Source: Candidatus Dependentiae bacterium (GTDB lineage: Bacteria; Babelota; Babeliae; Babelales; Vermiphilaceae). From it: a stretch of DNA of 64,000 nt. The notes beneath the pieces were generated by a model, which ran no database searches, was not told the origin of the DNA, and saw nothing but the letters and a program-made list of their open reading frames with translations. Shown here piece after piece: positions 42,288-51,858 of the stretch. Positions within the stretch are counted from its first letter, which is position 1. Each line of letters starts with the position of its first letter. The stretch covers positions 26,848 through 90,847 of the forward strand of contig JBBDMI010000008.1 in NCBI GenBank assembly GCA_040878395.1, in the 5' to 3' direction. The translations under genes were made by a program, and so were the position numbers.

Positions 42288-43673
42288 TTAATAGAACACA
42301 TTTAGTGAGAACATGAGCGTTGTGCTTCTAAAACTAAATTGTTGCATAAACGGTGCTTGCCATAAAAAGCCAAGTGAAATATGTGGAGAAATATCATAGT
42401 TGAATGCAATGTTTCCCAGTTGATTTTTCCAGGTTGAGATTTCCTCTAATGTTTCAGGTTTAAAGCATGGATCACAGCAGTTTAGGCATATTTTATCATC
42501 TTGGTGTTGTACGATCACGTATTGGAAATAAAATGAAAGATGCTCAAGGAATTGGTATGCCCCTAATTTTGCAGCAAAATGCCAGTTCCATCCCGGTGAA
42601 ATATGCACATCAGTGGTGAATGGGAAAATAGTTTGTTGACATTCATTATTAGGCACCCTAAAGCAACAAAAATCTCTTGGGAAGAAATGTGTAGCACCAA
42701 TTTCACATCCAACCTCTACTGTTTCAACAAAATCAAAATTTATGCCGGCGGTTCCGCTGATTGAATGATGATCATTGTTCCCATGAGATAAAGCAAATAG
42801 TTGGTTTGGATCACGTTCTTTGCCAATAGCAACAGTACCACTTAACATAGCAAACGGCATAACATATAAATCAGGCCAATGGTCAATAATAGTATTTCCT
42901 TCATATGCATGTCGCCAGAAAAGATTGAAACGTAAATCTTCTACGGTGGTTAAATGATAACTACTGATATCAAGACATATTTCATCGGAAATGATTTTGA
43001 GTTTGTCCATGAGATATTTATCAACATTTTCTTTGGTCAATGCAGGGTTGCATCGATCAAAAGGATTTTCATCGCTAAAGTCTGAGCAATTGGTTAAATT
43101 GTTCACGCATGATACTGTATTGCAAATGTCAGAAACACCACCTTGAATATTGAGGCCAACATCTCCCATAATATGAAGATTTAGATCCCAACGAAAACCT
43201 CGCTTGCGGTATTTGCTGTCGACAGAAAAAAAACCAAACTGTTCGCATGGATCAACCGGTTGATCACAGATTGGTGGTGTTATGGTTGGGTATAAAGCTT
43301 GTTGTGCTTCAAGTAAAACAGGAGGTAAGGTATCGCCTGCCGGAGTGCAACCAAATAGTAAAGGTAGCATGCTCCAACGTCCTTTGATGTCTCCTAAAGG
43401 AATGAATTCTTTGAAGTTGTCGCGTGCGGTATCAGCGTTTTGACCAAATGGTGAGAGTGACAAATAAAATGATTGAGGGACATAGCGTTGTCTTTCAATG
43501 CCATCTTTATCAATAAAACGTTCTCTTTTATACAAAAAAGTGTATGGATCTAATGTGGTATATATAGGAAATGGATCGTTGCGCGAGTTCATTGTTGGAA
43601 CTGCGGATAGTGGAGCAAAAAATGAGAACGCAAAAATAGATAAAAGTATATGCTTATAGCTTCTTGATATCAT
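42288..43673 (-). CDS. Cysteine-rich outer-membrane-barrel-like protein
   Basis: 461 aa with a signal peptide (ILLSIFAFSFFAPLSA). The rest alternates aromatic and polar residues as in beta-barrels and has many Cys (SCVNNLTNCSDFSDE, CLNCCDPCFKPET), suggesting disulfide loops. It ends in LNVFY, a terminal aromatic as in outer membrane proteins. The style recalls the 637-aa protein at 61042, so both may be porin-like proteins of the same family. Function not recognised. Confidence 0.65.
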   Translation of the reverse strand: MISRSYKHILLSIFAFSFFAPLSAVPTMNSRNDPFPIYTTLDPYTFLYKRERFIDKDGIERQRYVPQSFYLSLSPFGQNADTARDNFKEFIPLGDIKGRWSMLPLLFGCTPAGDTLPPVLLEAQQALYPTITPPICDQPVDPCEQFGFFSVDSKYRKRGFRWDLNLHIMGDVGLNIQGGVSDICNTVSCVNNLTNCSDFSDENPFDRCNPALTKENVDKYLMDKLKIISDEICLDISSYHLTTVEDLRFNLFWRHAYEGNTIIDHWPDLYVMPFAMLSGTVAIGKERDPNQLFALSHGNNDHHSISGTAGINFDFVETVEVGCEIGATHFFPRDFCCFRVPNNECQQTIFPFTTDVHISPGWNWHFAAKLGAYQFLEHLSFYFQYVIVQHQDDKICLNCCDPCFKPETLEEISTWKNQLGNIAFNYDISPHISLGFLWQAPFMQQFSFRSTTLMFSLNVFY

Positions 43674-43740
43674 TACTATCCTTTCTATGGATTTTTATTT
43701 CATTTTCTACTCATACCATCATTTTGGGTAGTGCGTCAAT

Positions 43741-44943
43741 TTAAATAAGTTCGCACACAATTCCTTCAAGAGCGAAAGCAAAGATTGCCGTTGCTGTTAT
43801 GATGCCTAAAACTGTTTTGATGTTTCGTTGACTTTGCCACTCTTCTTTTAATGTCAATAATGTCACCATAGACATAACAAATGCAAAGACGATAAATAAA
43901 GCTGTTAAATAAAAAAACAGATTTAAGTTATGTAGTGTGGTATAGCTGAACAAAATACAGATGCCGACAAATAGTACAGTCGTCTTTGTACTTACCCATC
44001 CTCGTGAAATAATGTTTTTTGTAATATTGTTTTGAGTCTTTTTTACAATGATTTGAAGTAAGCTTCCTGAGGCCCAAATCATGGAATGAATAGTGCCAAT
44101 TATTGCAGCTAAAATGGAGAAATCAATGAATTTTACTATCCAAGTATAATTTGGAAACAGTTGAATTAATATTTCAGAAATTTTCATATCCGGATGAGTG
44201 AAGTAACTGAGTGGTGTAGAGATGATTATTGAACCAATAAATGTGGTATAAATAATGCCTACCAAAATAATTGAATAGGTTAATGCGCGAGGCACATTTT
44301 TGGCAGGATCTCGAACAATATTAAACAGAGATGTTGCGCATTCAAAGCCAAAGAAACCAAAGATAACAACACGAGTTGCCTTCATTGCGTTGCCAAATCC
44401 ATAAGGAGCGAATGGAACCAGATTGCTCCATGAGGCTTTTGTTAAACAAAGAATTGTCGTAATGATCAGAGGGAACACAGTACAAAAGATTAATATATGT
44501 TGGCCTAGTTCAGACATTTTTACACCAAACATGTTGAGTGCAACTAAGGCGCAGAGGGTGGCTAGTCCTAAGGTGTTGGCGCTATAATTAGGAAAAAAAG
44601 TTTGTAAGTAAGTTCCTGATAATCGGCATAATAATCCCATCGCGATCAACAGACCAATGAAATATGCACTTACCGCAAGCATGCCACCAATATGTCCGCT
44701 CCATTGTTTAGCGTAGGTGTAAAAGGAGCCTTCTTGTGGAAAAAGATAGGCGAGTCGGGCTATAGAAACAGCCATAAACCAAATTGATGCTACAACAAAT
44801 AAGAATGCTAGTATGCCGGCAGGTCCAACATGTGAGGCGATCACTGCGGGTGCAGTGAAGATGCCCGCTCCGATCATAGCGTTTAAGCCAATTATAGTTG
44901 CGGTAGCGACACCGATTTTTGAAGGTGTATGTGCCTTATTCAT
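43741..44943 (-). CDS. APC-family amino acid permease
   Basis: 400 aa from ATG 44943 (AAGGAAAA upstream); an in-frame ATG at 44964 lacks one. About 12 helices. The N-terminal NAMIGAGIFTAPAVIASHVG is the TM1 substrate/Na+ signature of the amino acid-polyamine-organocation superfamily, and FFGFECATSLFNIV is TM6-like. It imports amino acids or polyamines by ion coupling or exchange. Consistent with reliance on host amino acids. Confidence 0.88.
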   Translation of the reverse strand: MNKAHTPSKIGVATATIIGLNAMIGAGIFTAPAVIASHVGPAGILAFLFVVASIWFMAVSIARLAYLFPQEGSFYTYAKQWSGHIGGMLAVSAYFIGLLIAMGLLCRLSGTYLQTFFPNYSANTLGLATLCALVALNMFGVKMSELGQHILIFCTVFPLIITTILCLTKASWSNLVPFAPYGFGNAMKATRVVIFGFFGFECATSLFNIVRDPAKNVPRALTYSIILVGIIYTTFIGSIIISTPLSYFTHPDMKISEILIQLFPNYTWIVKFIDFSILAAIIGTIHSMIWASGSLLQIIVKKTQNNITKNIISRGWVSTKTTVLFVGICILFSYTTLHNLNLFFYLTALFIVFAFVMSMVTLLTLKEEWQSQRNIKTVLGIITATAIFAFALEGIVCELI

Positions 44944-45069
44944 TGGGGTTTTCCTTTTGTACAAATGTAATACAACAATGTATACTTAAAATTACAATAT
45001 TTTAGTATATCGGATTTTTTTTTTATTGAAAAAGTTTGTGCACATTTACTGCACAATAAGGAAAAGCAT

Positions 45070-45324
45070 ATGAAATTTGGTTCGTATTATCAAGCCAAAG
45101 TTGAGCCGCCTCAAGCGTGGTTTTTTGTAGGAGTCATGCGTAGTTTTGAACATCTTGCATTCGATCGTACATTAGATAAAGAGCAAAGTGTGTTTGAATT
45201 TTTTGTGCCCCAAGATACGGAGGTACATTTTTTAGATTTGATGAGTTATTTTGAAAAAGAAAAAATTGTTTCAGGTTTGAGCAAGAAAGATAATCGTCTT
45301 AAAGATCCTAATGAAATTATTTAA
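45070..45324 (+). CDS. Small conserved-looking soluble protein
   Basis: 84 aa with AAGGAAAAG just before the ATG. A compact fold with aromatic and acidic residues (WFFVGVMRSFEHLAFDR, then SVFEFFVPQDTEVHFLDLMSYFEKE). No signal peptide or metal motif. The end overlaps the convergent exported-protein gene by 8 bp. No family recognised. Confidence 0.55.
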   Translation: MKFGSYYQAKVEPPQAWFFVGVMRSFEHLAFDRTLDKEQSVFEFFVPQDTEVHFLDLMSYFEKEKIVSGLSKKDNRLKDPNEII

Positions 45325-46021
45325 TGTGAACATATTTTTCAAAATTACCATAAAAAATATTTAGTTTGTTTTTAAATTGTTCATCAAAAATGAGATTTTC
45401 AAATTCTTTTTTTATATTGAATTGTTGTATATTCGTACGTAACTTTTTTTGACCCTCATTGGATAAAAACAAATTGATCGAGTTAACGTTAGGTTTTTCT
45501 TTTAGGTAATTTTGTAATATAGTGTGCCATTCTTTTATAATCTGTTTATCAATGCCAAAATCTTTTTCCTCTTGGTAAACAGTGTTAAAATAGCTGCTTA
45601 TTTCTTTCCAGCTATCTATTTTTTGATACAGCGCATTATCTTCAGCTGTTTTCATAACAAGTGGAAAAAAAATTTTATAGATCTCGCTATGCGAAGTTTT
45701 TCTCTGATAAAAACATGGTTCAAAATGTTGCATGCGAATATTATCCACTAAATTATGAAACAACATACCGGCACGAAATGATGACTTCTCTTTAATAATG
45801 TCATTCCATGTTACCGGTTCAATGTGTGTTAATTTACGATCAAGTTTGGCAAGATAACGAATATCAGGAAAGCTGGTACCGACAATGAAAGCTTGTTTGT
45901 CTATAGTTGGTGGTAAAAGATGTAATACTGAAAGAGCTAATACGATATGTGTTACCGGCGCAGCTGTATGTAATGTACAAAAAGATGAAATAGCAATGAG
46001 ATAAAAGGTTAAGGACTTCAT
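45317..46021 (-). CDS. Exported protein, possibly zinc-dependent phospholipase C fold
   Basis: 234 aa with a signal peptide (TFYLIAISSFCTLHTA). After it come THIVLALSVLHLLPP, FIVGTSFPDIRYLAK, DRKLTHIEPV and FRAGMLFHNLVD. The order TH...PDI...TH...FH..D resembles the metal-binding pattern of the zinc-dependent phospholipase C/S1-P1 nuclease family. The middle and C-terminal parts are helical. The assignment is tentative, but such an exported lipase would suit host-membrane contact. Confidence 0.5.
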   Translation of the reverse strand: MKSLTFYLIAISSFCTLHTAAPVTHIVLALSVLHLLPPTIDKQAFIVGTSFPDIRYLAKLDRKLTHIEPVTWNDIIKEKSSFRAGMLFHNLVDNIRMQHFEPCFYQRKTSHSEIYKIFFPLVMKTAEDNALYQKIDSWKEISSYFNTVYQEEKDFGIDKQIIKEWHTILQNYLKEKPNVNSINLFLSNEGQKKLRTNIQQFNIKKEFENLIFDEQFKNKLNIFYGNFEKYVHIK

Positions 46022-46070
46022 TTTTTTCCCGCAATATTAATATTTTTTGATGATGTAAGTATATCAAAAT

Positions 46071-46106
46071 AAAAAAAGATGCTCGAAAATTGAACATCTT
46101 TTTTTA
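46071..46106 (-). terminator. Intrinsic terminator
   Basis: On the minus strand AAAAAAAGATGTTC pairs with GAGCATCTTTTTTT (one mismatch) and ends in a U-run, 8 bp after the stop of the small exported gene at 46115. It is nearly symmetrical and could work on either strand. Confidence 0.75.
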
Positions 46107-46114
46107 TTCAAATT

Positions 46115-46375
46115 TTAGTTATCAAGAGAAGGGAGCGATCCTTTATAAGGATTATAGTCATAGGTGTCAGCATTCCAACTTTTCGCTTGTTCTTTTTTAT
46201 TTGAAAGCCTAAAGTATTCATTCCACTCTTTTTCTGTTTTATTGGGGTTGCTTTGCAATTGTTCAAGTCTTACTTGTTCTTGTTCTGTTAATGATTCAGG
46301 TGGTGTGATTGTCAATGCATTAATGCTACCGCTTGCTAAAGCGGTTATTAATAGAATAAATAGTGCTTTTTTCAT
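46115..46375 (-). CDS. Small exported protein
   Basis: 86 aa from ATG 46375, with GGAG 7 bases upstream; an in-frame start at 46396 has none. A signal peptide (ALFILLITALASGSINA) is followed by a Glu/Gln/Lys/Asn-rich helical segment and a Tyr/Pro-containing tail (ADTYDYNPYKG). Followed by a terminator. No family recognised. Confidence 0.6.
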   Translation of the reverse strand: MKKALFILLITALASGSINALTITPPESLTEQEQVRLEQLQSNPNKTEKEWNEYFRLSNKKEQAKSWNADTYDYNPYKGSLPSLDN

Positions 46376-46552
46376 AATTAATCTCCATAAGTACATATAA
46401 TTACATATCTAATTTTATGTTATCAGTTGTAGTAGGATAAAATCAAGGGTTTTGTTTTATCGGGTTATTTCAATTAGATGGGCTTTTGAAGTAAGGGCCA
46501 ATAATGAGCTTCTTTAATAAAAAAAATTTTAAAAAGAGTTGGATTAATCCAT

Positions 46553-47986
46553 TTAGGATGATATCAAATTTTTCAAACGTTTTTGACTTTCTTGTGCACC
46601 TAAAACTGCAAGCATATCATGAATTGAAGGTCCTTGGATTGAACCCATAAGGCCAACACGAATAAATGAGAACATGTTTTTAATTGAAATGCCATGTTCT
46701 TTTGCTTTTTGTTTTGCCAAGTTAGTAAACGTTTTATCATCAGTAGTTTTATCAAGTAGCTCAGAAACGATTGCACTTAATTGTGCTTTGTTTTCAAATT
46801 TTGCTAAAAGTTCAGGATTGTATGTTGGTTGTTCAAAGTAAAAGCGAACAGCATCCACTGAATCTTTGAGTGTATTAAAATCGGTTTTTAAAATCTGTAA
46901 GATGTTGCTTAATTTTTCAATGTCCATATCAGCAACTTGTGGATATGCAGTTTTTAAAAAAGGTAAACAGCCTTCTGTTAATGTCATGGGGTCAATACGA
47001 TCGATCCATTTATTGTTGATCCATTTTAATTTTTCAACATCATATTTAACTTGACCGGTTGCATTTATCTTATCAAAGTCAATTGCTTGTGTCAGTTCAT
47101 CAATTGACATGATTTCATCTTTAAACGATCCGCCACCAATGATGGCCAAATAATTGAGCAATGCTTCAGGCAGGAATCCTGCATCTTTTAAATCGCGTAA
47201 TGAAAAACCGAAATCACGTTTTGAAAGTTTTTTACCTTCAATGTTACACAAGATTGGTAAATGCCAAAAGGTTGGTAATGGTGCATTTAGTGCATTATAA
47301 AGAGCTGCTTGTCCTGCAGTGTTGGTCAGATGATCTTCTCCACGTACTACGGTTGTCATTTTCATGAGCATGTCATCAACAAAATTTGCAAACATAAAAG
47401 TAAAACTTCCATCACTACGTGAAAGAGGGAAATCGGAAAAGTTTTTCAGATCAAAAGTTATTTGTCCATGGGCTAAATCATTGATGTTTATTTTTTTTTC
47501 ATGATCTAATTTAAAGCGCCAAATGAATGGCGTGTTTGCATTTAATTTTTCTTGAATTTCGTCGGTAGATAGATGTAAGCATGCTCGGTCATAGCGTGGA
47601 GGTTTTTTTAGAGCAATTTGACGAGCACGTCGTTTATCAAGTTCTTCATTAGTGCAAAAGCAGCGATATACCAACTCTGAATCGATTAATTGTTGTAATG
47701 TTTTTTTGTATAGATCTGTACGTTCTGATTGGAAATAAGGAGCGTAAGGTCCACTTTTTTCCGGACCTTCATCATATGACATGCCAAGCCAGGTTAAATC
47801 TTCGATAATTTTTTTTGCACCTTTGTCAAAATTACGAGAAGGATCGGTGTCTTCAATGCGCAACACAAATGTGCCATTTTTTTGTTTAGCAAAAAGGAAA
47901 TTCATAAGTGCGGTGCGAATGTTACCCAAATGCATCATGCCGGTAGGAGATGGTGCAAAACGTACGCGTTCTATTTTGTTTTTCAT
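46553..47986 (-). CDS. gltX: Glutamyl-tRNA synthetase
   Basis: 477 aa, class I. Charges tRNA-Glu, and in bacteria lacking GlnRS may also misacylate tRNA-Gln. The HIGH-type motif FAPSPTGMMHLGNIRTAL and KMSKS-type KLSKRD are clear, with VRGEDHLTNTAGQAALY in the catalytic domain. The helical anticodon-binding domain follows. Full length for the family; single gene. Confidence 0.95.
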   Translation of the reverse strand: MKNKIERVRFAPSPTGMMHLGNIRTALMNFLFAKQKNGTFVLRIEDTDPSRNFDKGAKKIIEDLTWLGMSYDEGPEKSGPYAPYFQSERTDLYKKTLQQLIDSELVYRCFCTNEELDKRRARQIALKKPPRYDRACLHLSTDEIQEKLNANTPFIWRFKLDHEKKININDLAHGQITFDLKNFSDFPLSRSDGSFTFMFANFVDDMLMKMTTVVRGEDHLTNTAGQAALYNALNAPLPTFWHLPILCNIEGKKLSKRDFGFSLRDLKDAGFLPEALLNYLAIIGGGSFKDEIMSIDELTQAIDFDKINATGQVKYDVEKLKWINNKWIDRIDPMTLTEGCLPFLKTAYPQVADMDIEKLSNILQILKTDFNTLKDSVDAVRFYFEQPTYNPELLAKFENKAQLSAIVSELLDKTTDDKTFTNLAKQKAKEHGISIKNMFSFIRVGLMGSIQGPSIHDMLAVLGAQESQKRLKNLISS

Positions 47987-48147
47987 TTAAAAAGTCCTGT
48001 TTAAAGATTCTATATTTTTAAGATTAACGATTCTAGTTTTTTGTGCAAATAAAGGATAATCAGTATAGTATTCTGTTCAGTCTTGTTTTATCCGATTTTT
48101 TACGGTATATAATGTATCAAAAGGATATGTAATGAAGGAGAGAGGTA

Positions 48148-48426
48148 ATGTATAAATGTCTCAAAATAACCTTTACAGCGCAACTGCCTAAAGGTTATTT
48201 ACAGAAAACAGTGCAAAAAAGTGCACGAGATCTTGCAGTTGAGGGAGTAGCTCAATTGTTGGTGGATGACTTTGTTAAAATTATTGTATGTGGTCCGATG
48301 GAAAAGGTAGATGATTTTTTAGATAATCTTTACGATGAAATCAATTCAATTGAACTTGAAGAGTTGCAAGTTGAACCTTTTTTAAAAGATCGTGATTTTC
48401 GCGGTGTATTTCGGGTACTTGAGTAA
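48148..48426 (+). CDS. Acylphosphatase-like protein lacking catalytic residues
   Basis: 92 aa, the length of acylphosphatases, with the same fold pattern: first strand KITFTAQLP, first helix, VEGVAQLLVDDFVKIIVCG, second helix (KVDDFLDNLYDEI) and final strand. The catalytic Arg of the usual GxVQGVxFR loop and the Asn of the NxxDG turn are not present, so it is probably not an active phosphatase. It may bind an anion or a partner. AAGGAGAGAGG precedes the start. Confidence 0.55.
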   Translation: MYKCLKITFTAQLPKGYLQKTVQKSARDLAVEGVAQLLVDDFVKIIVCGPMEKVDDFLDNLYDEINSIELEELQVEPFLKDRDFRGVFRVLE

Positions 48427-48564
48427 CAAATCAACCTTGTTTTGTACAAATCTACTTTGCTAAAAATTCAAAATGTATGAGATCCAAAGGACCTTGTGAC
48501 GATTTGTCCATGAAGTGGAGTTAATTGCTTTTTGACTATAAAATAGTCGTTGATAAATGACAGG

Positions 48565-48593
48565 TTAAATCAAATAGATCTTTATGGTATAAT
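48565..48593 (+). promoter_or_regulatory. Candidate promoter for bamA
   Basis: Extended -10 TGGTATAAT (48585-48593) with a 17-base spacer to a weak -35 TTAAAT (48565-48570). It lies about 55 bp before the bamA start, on the same strand, in a 222-bp non-coding gap. Confidence 0.5.
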
Positions 48594-48648
48594 TGTTTTT
48601 ACGTTCGCATAAGGACGTACATATATAATTCTGCTCAAGGTCAACGGT

Positions 48649-51576
48649 GTGTTTGCAAAATCGGTTTATCGTTTTGTCATTTTTTTTCTGGGTTTATTGT
48701 GTGGATTTTTGCATGCTCAAAACGCATCATTGAGCATTTCCATTTATCCGGAAGATGACAGTATTGCATCTGTTGAACAACAAATTAAAGATCTGTTTCC
48801 GAGTTCCTTGTCGGTTAATCATATAGCGTATAATGCAGATGTTTGTTTGCAAAAGGCGGAGTTTGATTATTTAGTTGATATCAAAGATGGTGATTGTATC
48901 AGTTCAGACACGTTATTTAAATCAGTTGTTTATTTAATAAAAAAACAGAAATTTGAAACAATAGTTATTACTGCAACACCAGTTGGTGATACTTATGATG
49001 TTTTTTTTGATTTAACCGCTTTTTGGACATTTAGAAAATTAAAGTTTAAAGGAATTTTTGTCGGTAAAGAGCATTACCGGCAATTTTATTTAATGGAATG
49101 TGGCGAGCGATTTGATAAAAAAAAACATGCTGATTCCATACAAAAAATAAAAGAATCATTAAAAAAAGATGGTTATTTTAAAGCTTTAGTTAGATCTCAT
49201 TTTAAGTATGATAACAAGACAAAAGAGGTTGTCGTAAGCTTAGACCTAAAAAAGGGGCCACGTTTTTTTATTGGATCTATTGATGTAAAAATACAAACAA
49301 CATTGCTTGATGATCATGGAAAAATGCAGTTGGATCGCGTTATATGCAAAACATTTGGACAGCGACTAATCAAAAATTATTATATACGTGATGTAATAAA
49401 TGCTGAAACTCAAGAGCTCAAACATATGTTGGCAAAGTCCGGATATTTACATGTTGATATCGAACTGGATGAGAAGTTGAGCTATAGTAATCGACGTGTT
49501 GACTTGCGCTTTACTATTCATTTGCATTATAAAAAGAGGTTCTTTTTTTCAGGTAATCGATTTTTCTCACAAGAGCAATTATTAGAGACTATTTTAGTTT
49601 TTGGTCGCTCAACTTCATTATTGCCCGCTTCAATATTATCAGAAGAGTTGATAAAAGCGTATCATCAAAAAGGTTTTTGGTCTGCCAAAGTGGATCCACA
49701 AGAGGTTGATGATGCATATCATTTTTTAATTGTTGAAGGAAGGCGTGCGTGTATTAATGAAATTGAATTGCGGAATCTTAATTCCTTTGAGGAAAAATTT
49801 TTAATCAAAAAGTTTTTTTTACCTGTTGTGCGTAAACGTTTTTATGATAATACAGAAATTGAACGTTCAATTGATGGGTTAATGGCTTATTTATTAAAAC
49901 AAGGATTTTGGCAAGCAACTTTGTTGCGTGAACGTTTTGAGCCGATTGATGAAAAACAGGCAACCTACAAAATGGTTTTGATTTTTGATGAAGGTAAGCG
50001 AAGTTTTTTGAAAAAAGTGACCATAGAAAATTTTAAACCATTTCAAACTCAAGGTCCATTTAAAAAAATTGTACAGCAACAGGAACCGATTCCGTTTGAT
50101 GTAAATCTTATAGATCAACAACGACAGTGGTTGATACAGGAATTGCAAAAAAAAGGATACTATCAACCGAAAATAAAACCGGAATGTATCAACGAAGATG
50201 GTGAAATTAGTTTAAATTGGTGTGTTGATGTGCAAAATGCAAAAGTGCAATTTGACAAAACAGTATTGCTTGGCAGTAGTACATTTCCGTTTGAATTTGT
50301 GCAGCGTGAGCTTGATTATAGAATTGGTGACGCATGGCATTCTGATACGTTACGACATTCTATAAGTCGACTAAAAAAGATGGAGATTTTTGAATCGATA
50401 CATCTTTTTCCTGACAAAGATATTAGCGGGCCTGAAAAAATAATGCTGCTTAAGTTACAAAAAGATGATCCATATGAAATTAAAATGCGTACCGGGCTTG
50501 GCCTGCAGCATGTCACCAAAACATTAACGACCGGCGGTATGACCTATCGTGTTGGTGGTAGTTTTATTTATAAAAATCCGTTTAATGCTGGAGACCAGTT
50601 TCGTATTGATGCAGATTTCACTCGTGCAATTCGTTTGGTTAATGCACAATATCGTAGGCCATGGATTTTCGGTGTACCGGTGAATGCGCTATTTCAAGGT
50701 TATACCAATCGTTTTGAATATCCTGGCTTTATTGGCAGTCAAAAGAATTTATATACCGTTATTCAGCAAGGTTTTTTGGCAAATTTTAATACCGTACGCA
50801 ACAATATTGATGCAGCAGTGAGTACCGGTTTTGAAGTCGTTGATACTTTTATTGATGAATCTACCGTTGATGATTTTGTGTTTGCACAAAAAGTTGCACG
50901 TGCAATAAATTTTTGTCCGGAACTGCTTGATAAAAATATTCCTTTTTTTCAAATTCAACCAACAGTAATGTTGTATTTTTTAGATAATACTATAAATCCT
51001 ACACGGGGTTCATTTTCGGTATTTTCGGCAAAAGGGATGTTCCCCATTTCAAAGTTGCTACCAGGTGATTTTTTTATTCGTGTTTTGGTAGAGCAGTCAT
51101 TTTTTATTCCATTTTTACCTCTTGTTTTTGCAATTCGTGCTCGTGTGGGGCATATTTTTCATCAAACGTTTAACACCATTATCCCCATTGAGCGTTTTTA
51201 TTTAGGTGGTGCAAACTCTATTCGTAGTTATGAGACAGATCAATGTCCACCGCTGGGCGTTGTTGTGTGTGATAATGAAGATAAAGAACTTTTTGTACCG
51301 CAAGGTGGTCGTTCTCTTGCAAATCTAAATTTGGAAATGCGTTTTCCTTTATATAACCAATTAGGTGGCGTTATTTTTGGTGACATTGGTGCATTGAGTA
51401 CTAATAAACTTACCGATATAAGAGCTGATGACATGCTTTCCGGTATCGGTTTTGGCTTGCGTTATAATACACCGATTGGACCATTACGTTTTGATTTTGC
51501 GTGGCGTGGCAACAAACATGATGGCGTTGGTCGTCCATATGCATGGTTCTTGTCTTTTGGTAATGCGTTTATATAA
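48649..51576 (+). CDS. BamA/Omp85-family outer membrane assembly protein
   Basis: 975 aa from a GTG start (CAAGG upstream), with a signal peptide (FVIFFLGLLCGFLHA). About seven POTRA repeats can be counted between residues ~50 and 610, then a barrel with TYRVGGSFIYKNPFNAGDQ and ERFYLGGANSIRSYE (the VRGF-like L6 motif). The terminal strands are GFGLRYNTPIGPLRFDFAW. BamA folds outer membrane proteins; it is the likely assembly machine for the large barrel-like proteins in this window. Most BamAs have five POTRAs. Confidence 0.92.
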   Translation: MFAKSVYRFVIFFLGLLCGFLHAQNASLSISIYPEDDSIASVEQQIKDLFPSSLSVNHIAYNADVCLQKAEFDYLVDIKDGDCISSDTLFKSVVYLIKKQKFETIVITATPVGDTYDVFFDLTAFWTFRKLKFKGIFVGKEHYRQFYLMECGERFDKKKHADSIQKIKESLKKDGYFKALVRSHFKYDNKTKEVVVSLDLKKGPRFFIGSIDVKIQTTLLDDHGKMQLDRVICKTFGQRLIKNYYIRDVINAETQELKHMLAKSGYLHVDIELDEKLSYSNRRVDLRFTIHLHYKKRFFFSGNRFFSQEQLLETILVFGRSTSLLPASILSEELIKAYHQKGFWSAKVDPQEVDDAYHFLIVEGRRACINEIELRNLNSFEEKFLIKKFFLPVVRKRFYDNTEIERSIDGLMAYLLKQGFWQATLLRERFEPIDEKQATYKMVLIFDEGKRSFLKKVTIENFKPFQTQGPFKKIVQQQEPIPFDVNLIDQQRQWLIQELQKKGYYQPKIKPECINEDGEISLNWCVDVQNAKVQFDKTVLLGSSTFPFEFVQRELDYRIGDAWHSDTLRHSISRLKKMEIFESIHLFPDKDISGPEKIMLLKLQKDDPYEIKMRTGLGLQHVTKTLTTGGMTYRVGGSFIYKNPFNAGDQFRIDADFTRAIRLVNAQYRRPWIFGVPVNALFQGYTNRFEYPGFIGSQKNLYTVIQQGFLANFNTVRNNIDAAVSTGFEVVDTFIDESTVDDFVFAQKVARAINFCPELLDKNIPFFQIQPTVMLYFLDNTINPTRGSFSVFSAKGMFPISKLLPGDFFIRVLVEQSFFIPFLPLVFAIRARVGHIFHQTFNTIIPIERFYLGGANSIRSYETDQCPPLGVVVCDNEDKELFVPQGGRSLANLNLEMRFPLYNQLGGVIFGDIGALSTNKLTDIRADDMLSGIGFGLRYNTPIGPLRFDFAWRGNKHDGVGRPYAWFLSFGNAFI

Positions 51577-51619
51577 TTGTATCTAATATTTTATAAAAAA
51601 GTTGTGAAAAGGGTATTCA

Positions 51620-51771
51620 ATGAAGAAGTTGCTCATGAAAAATTATTATTATTGCTCTGTTTTATTTTTTAACTATATGGCGTTGCAGCATCTGCATTGT
51701 TGATTGAGCAAATGGATGAAGGGCGATTTCATGAATATTGCGAAAAATATAAAGGATGTTTGTTCAGTTGA
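51620..51771 (+). pseudogene. Possible frameshifted small secreted protein
   Basis: ATG 51620 opens a signal-like peptide (KNYYYCSVLFF) that stops after 27 codons. The +1 frame carries on with GVAASALLIEQMDEGRFHEY and ends at 51771. The join looks like a small secreted protein interrupted by one frameshift, but the reading could be chance in this AT-rich gap. Confidence 0.3.
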
Positions 51772-51858
51772 AAAATAATATATATTATTGCTAAAAGAAT
51801 AAAAAAGATATACATTACAATAATATTAAAGAACATCATAATTGGGTGAGGGGTTTCA

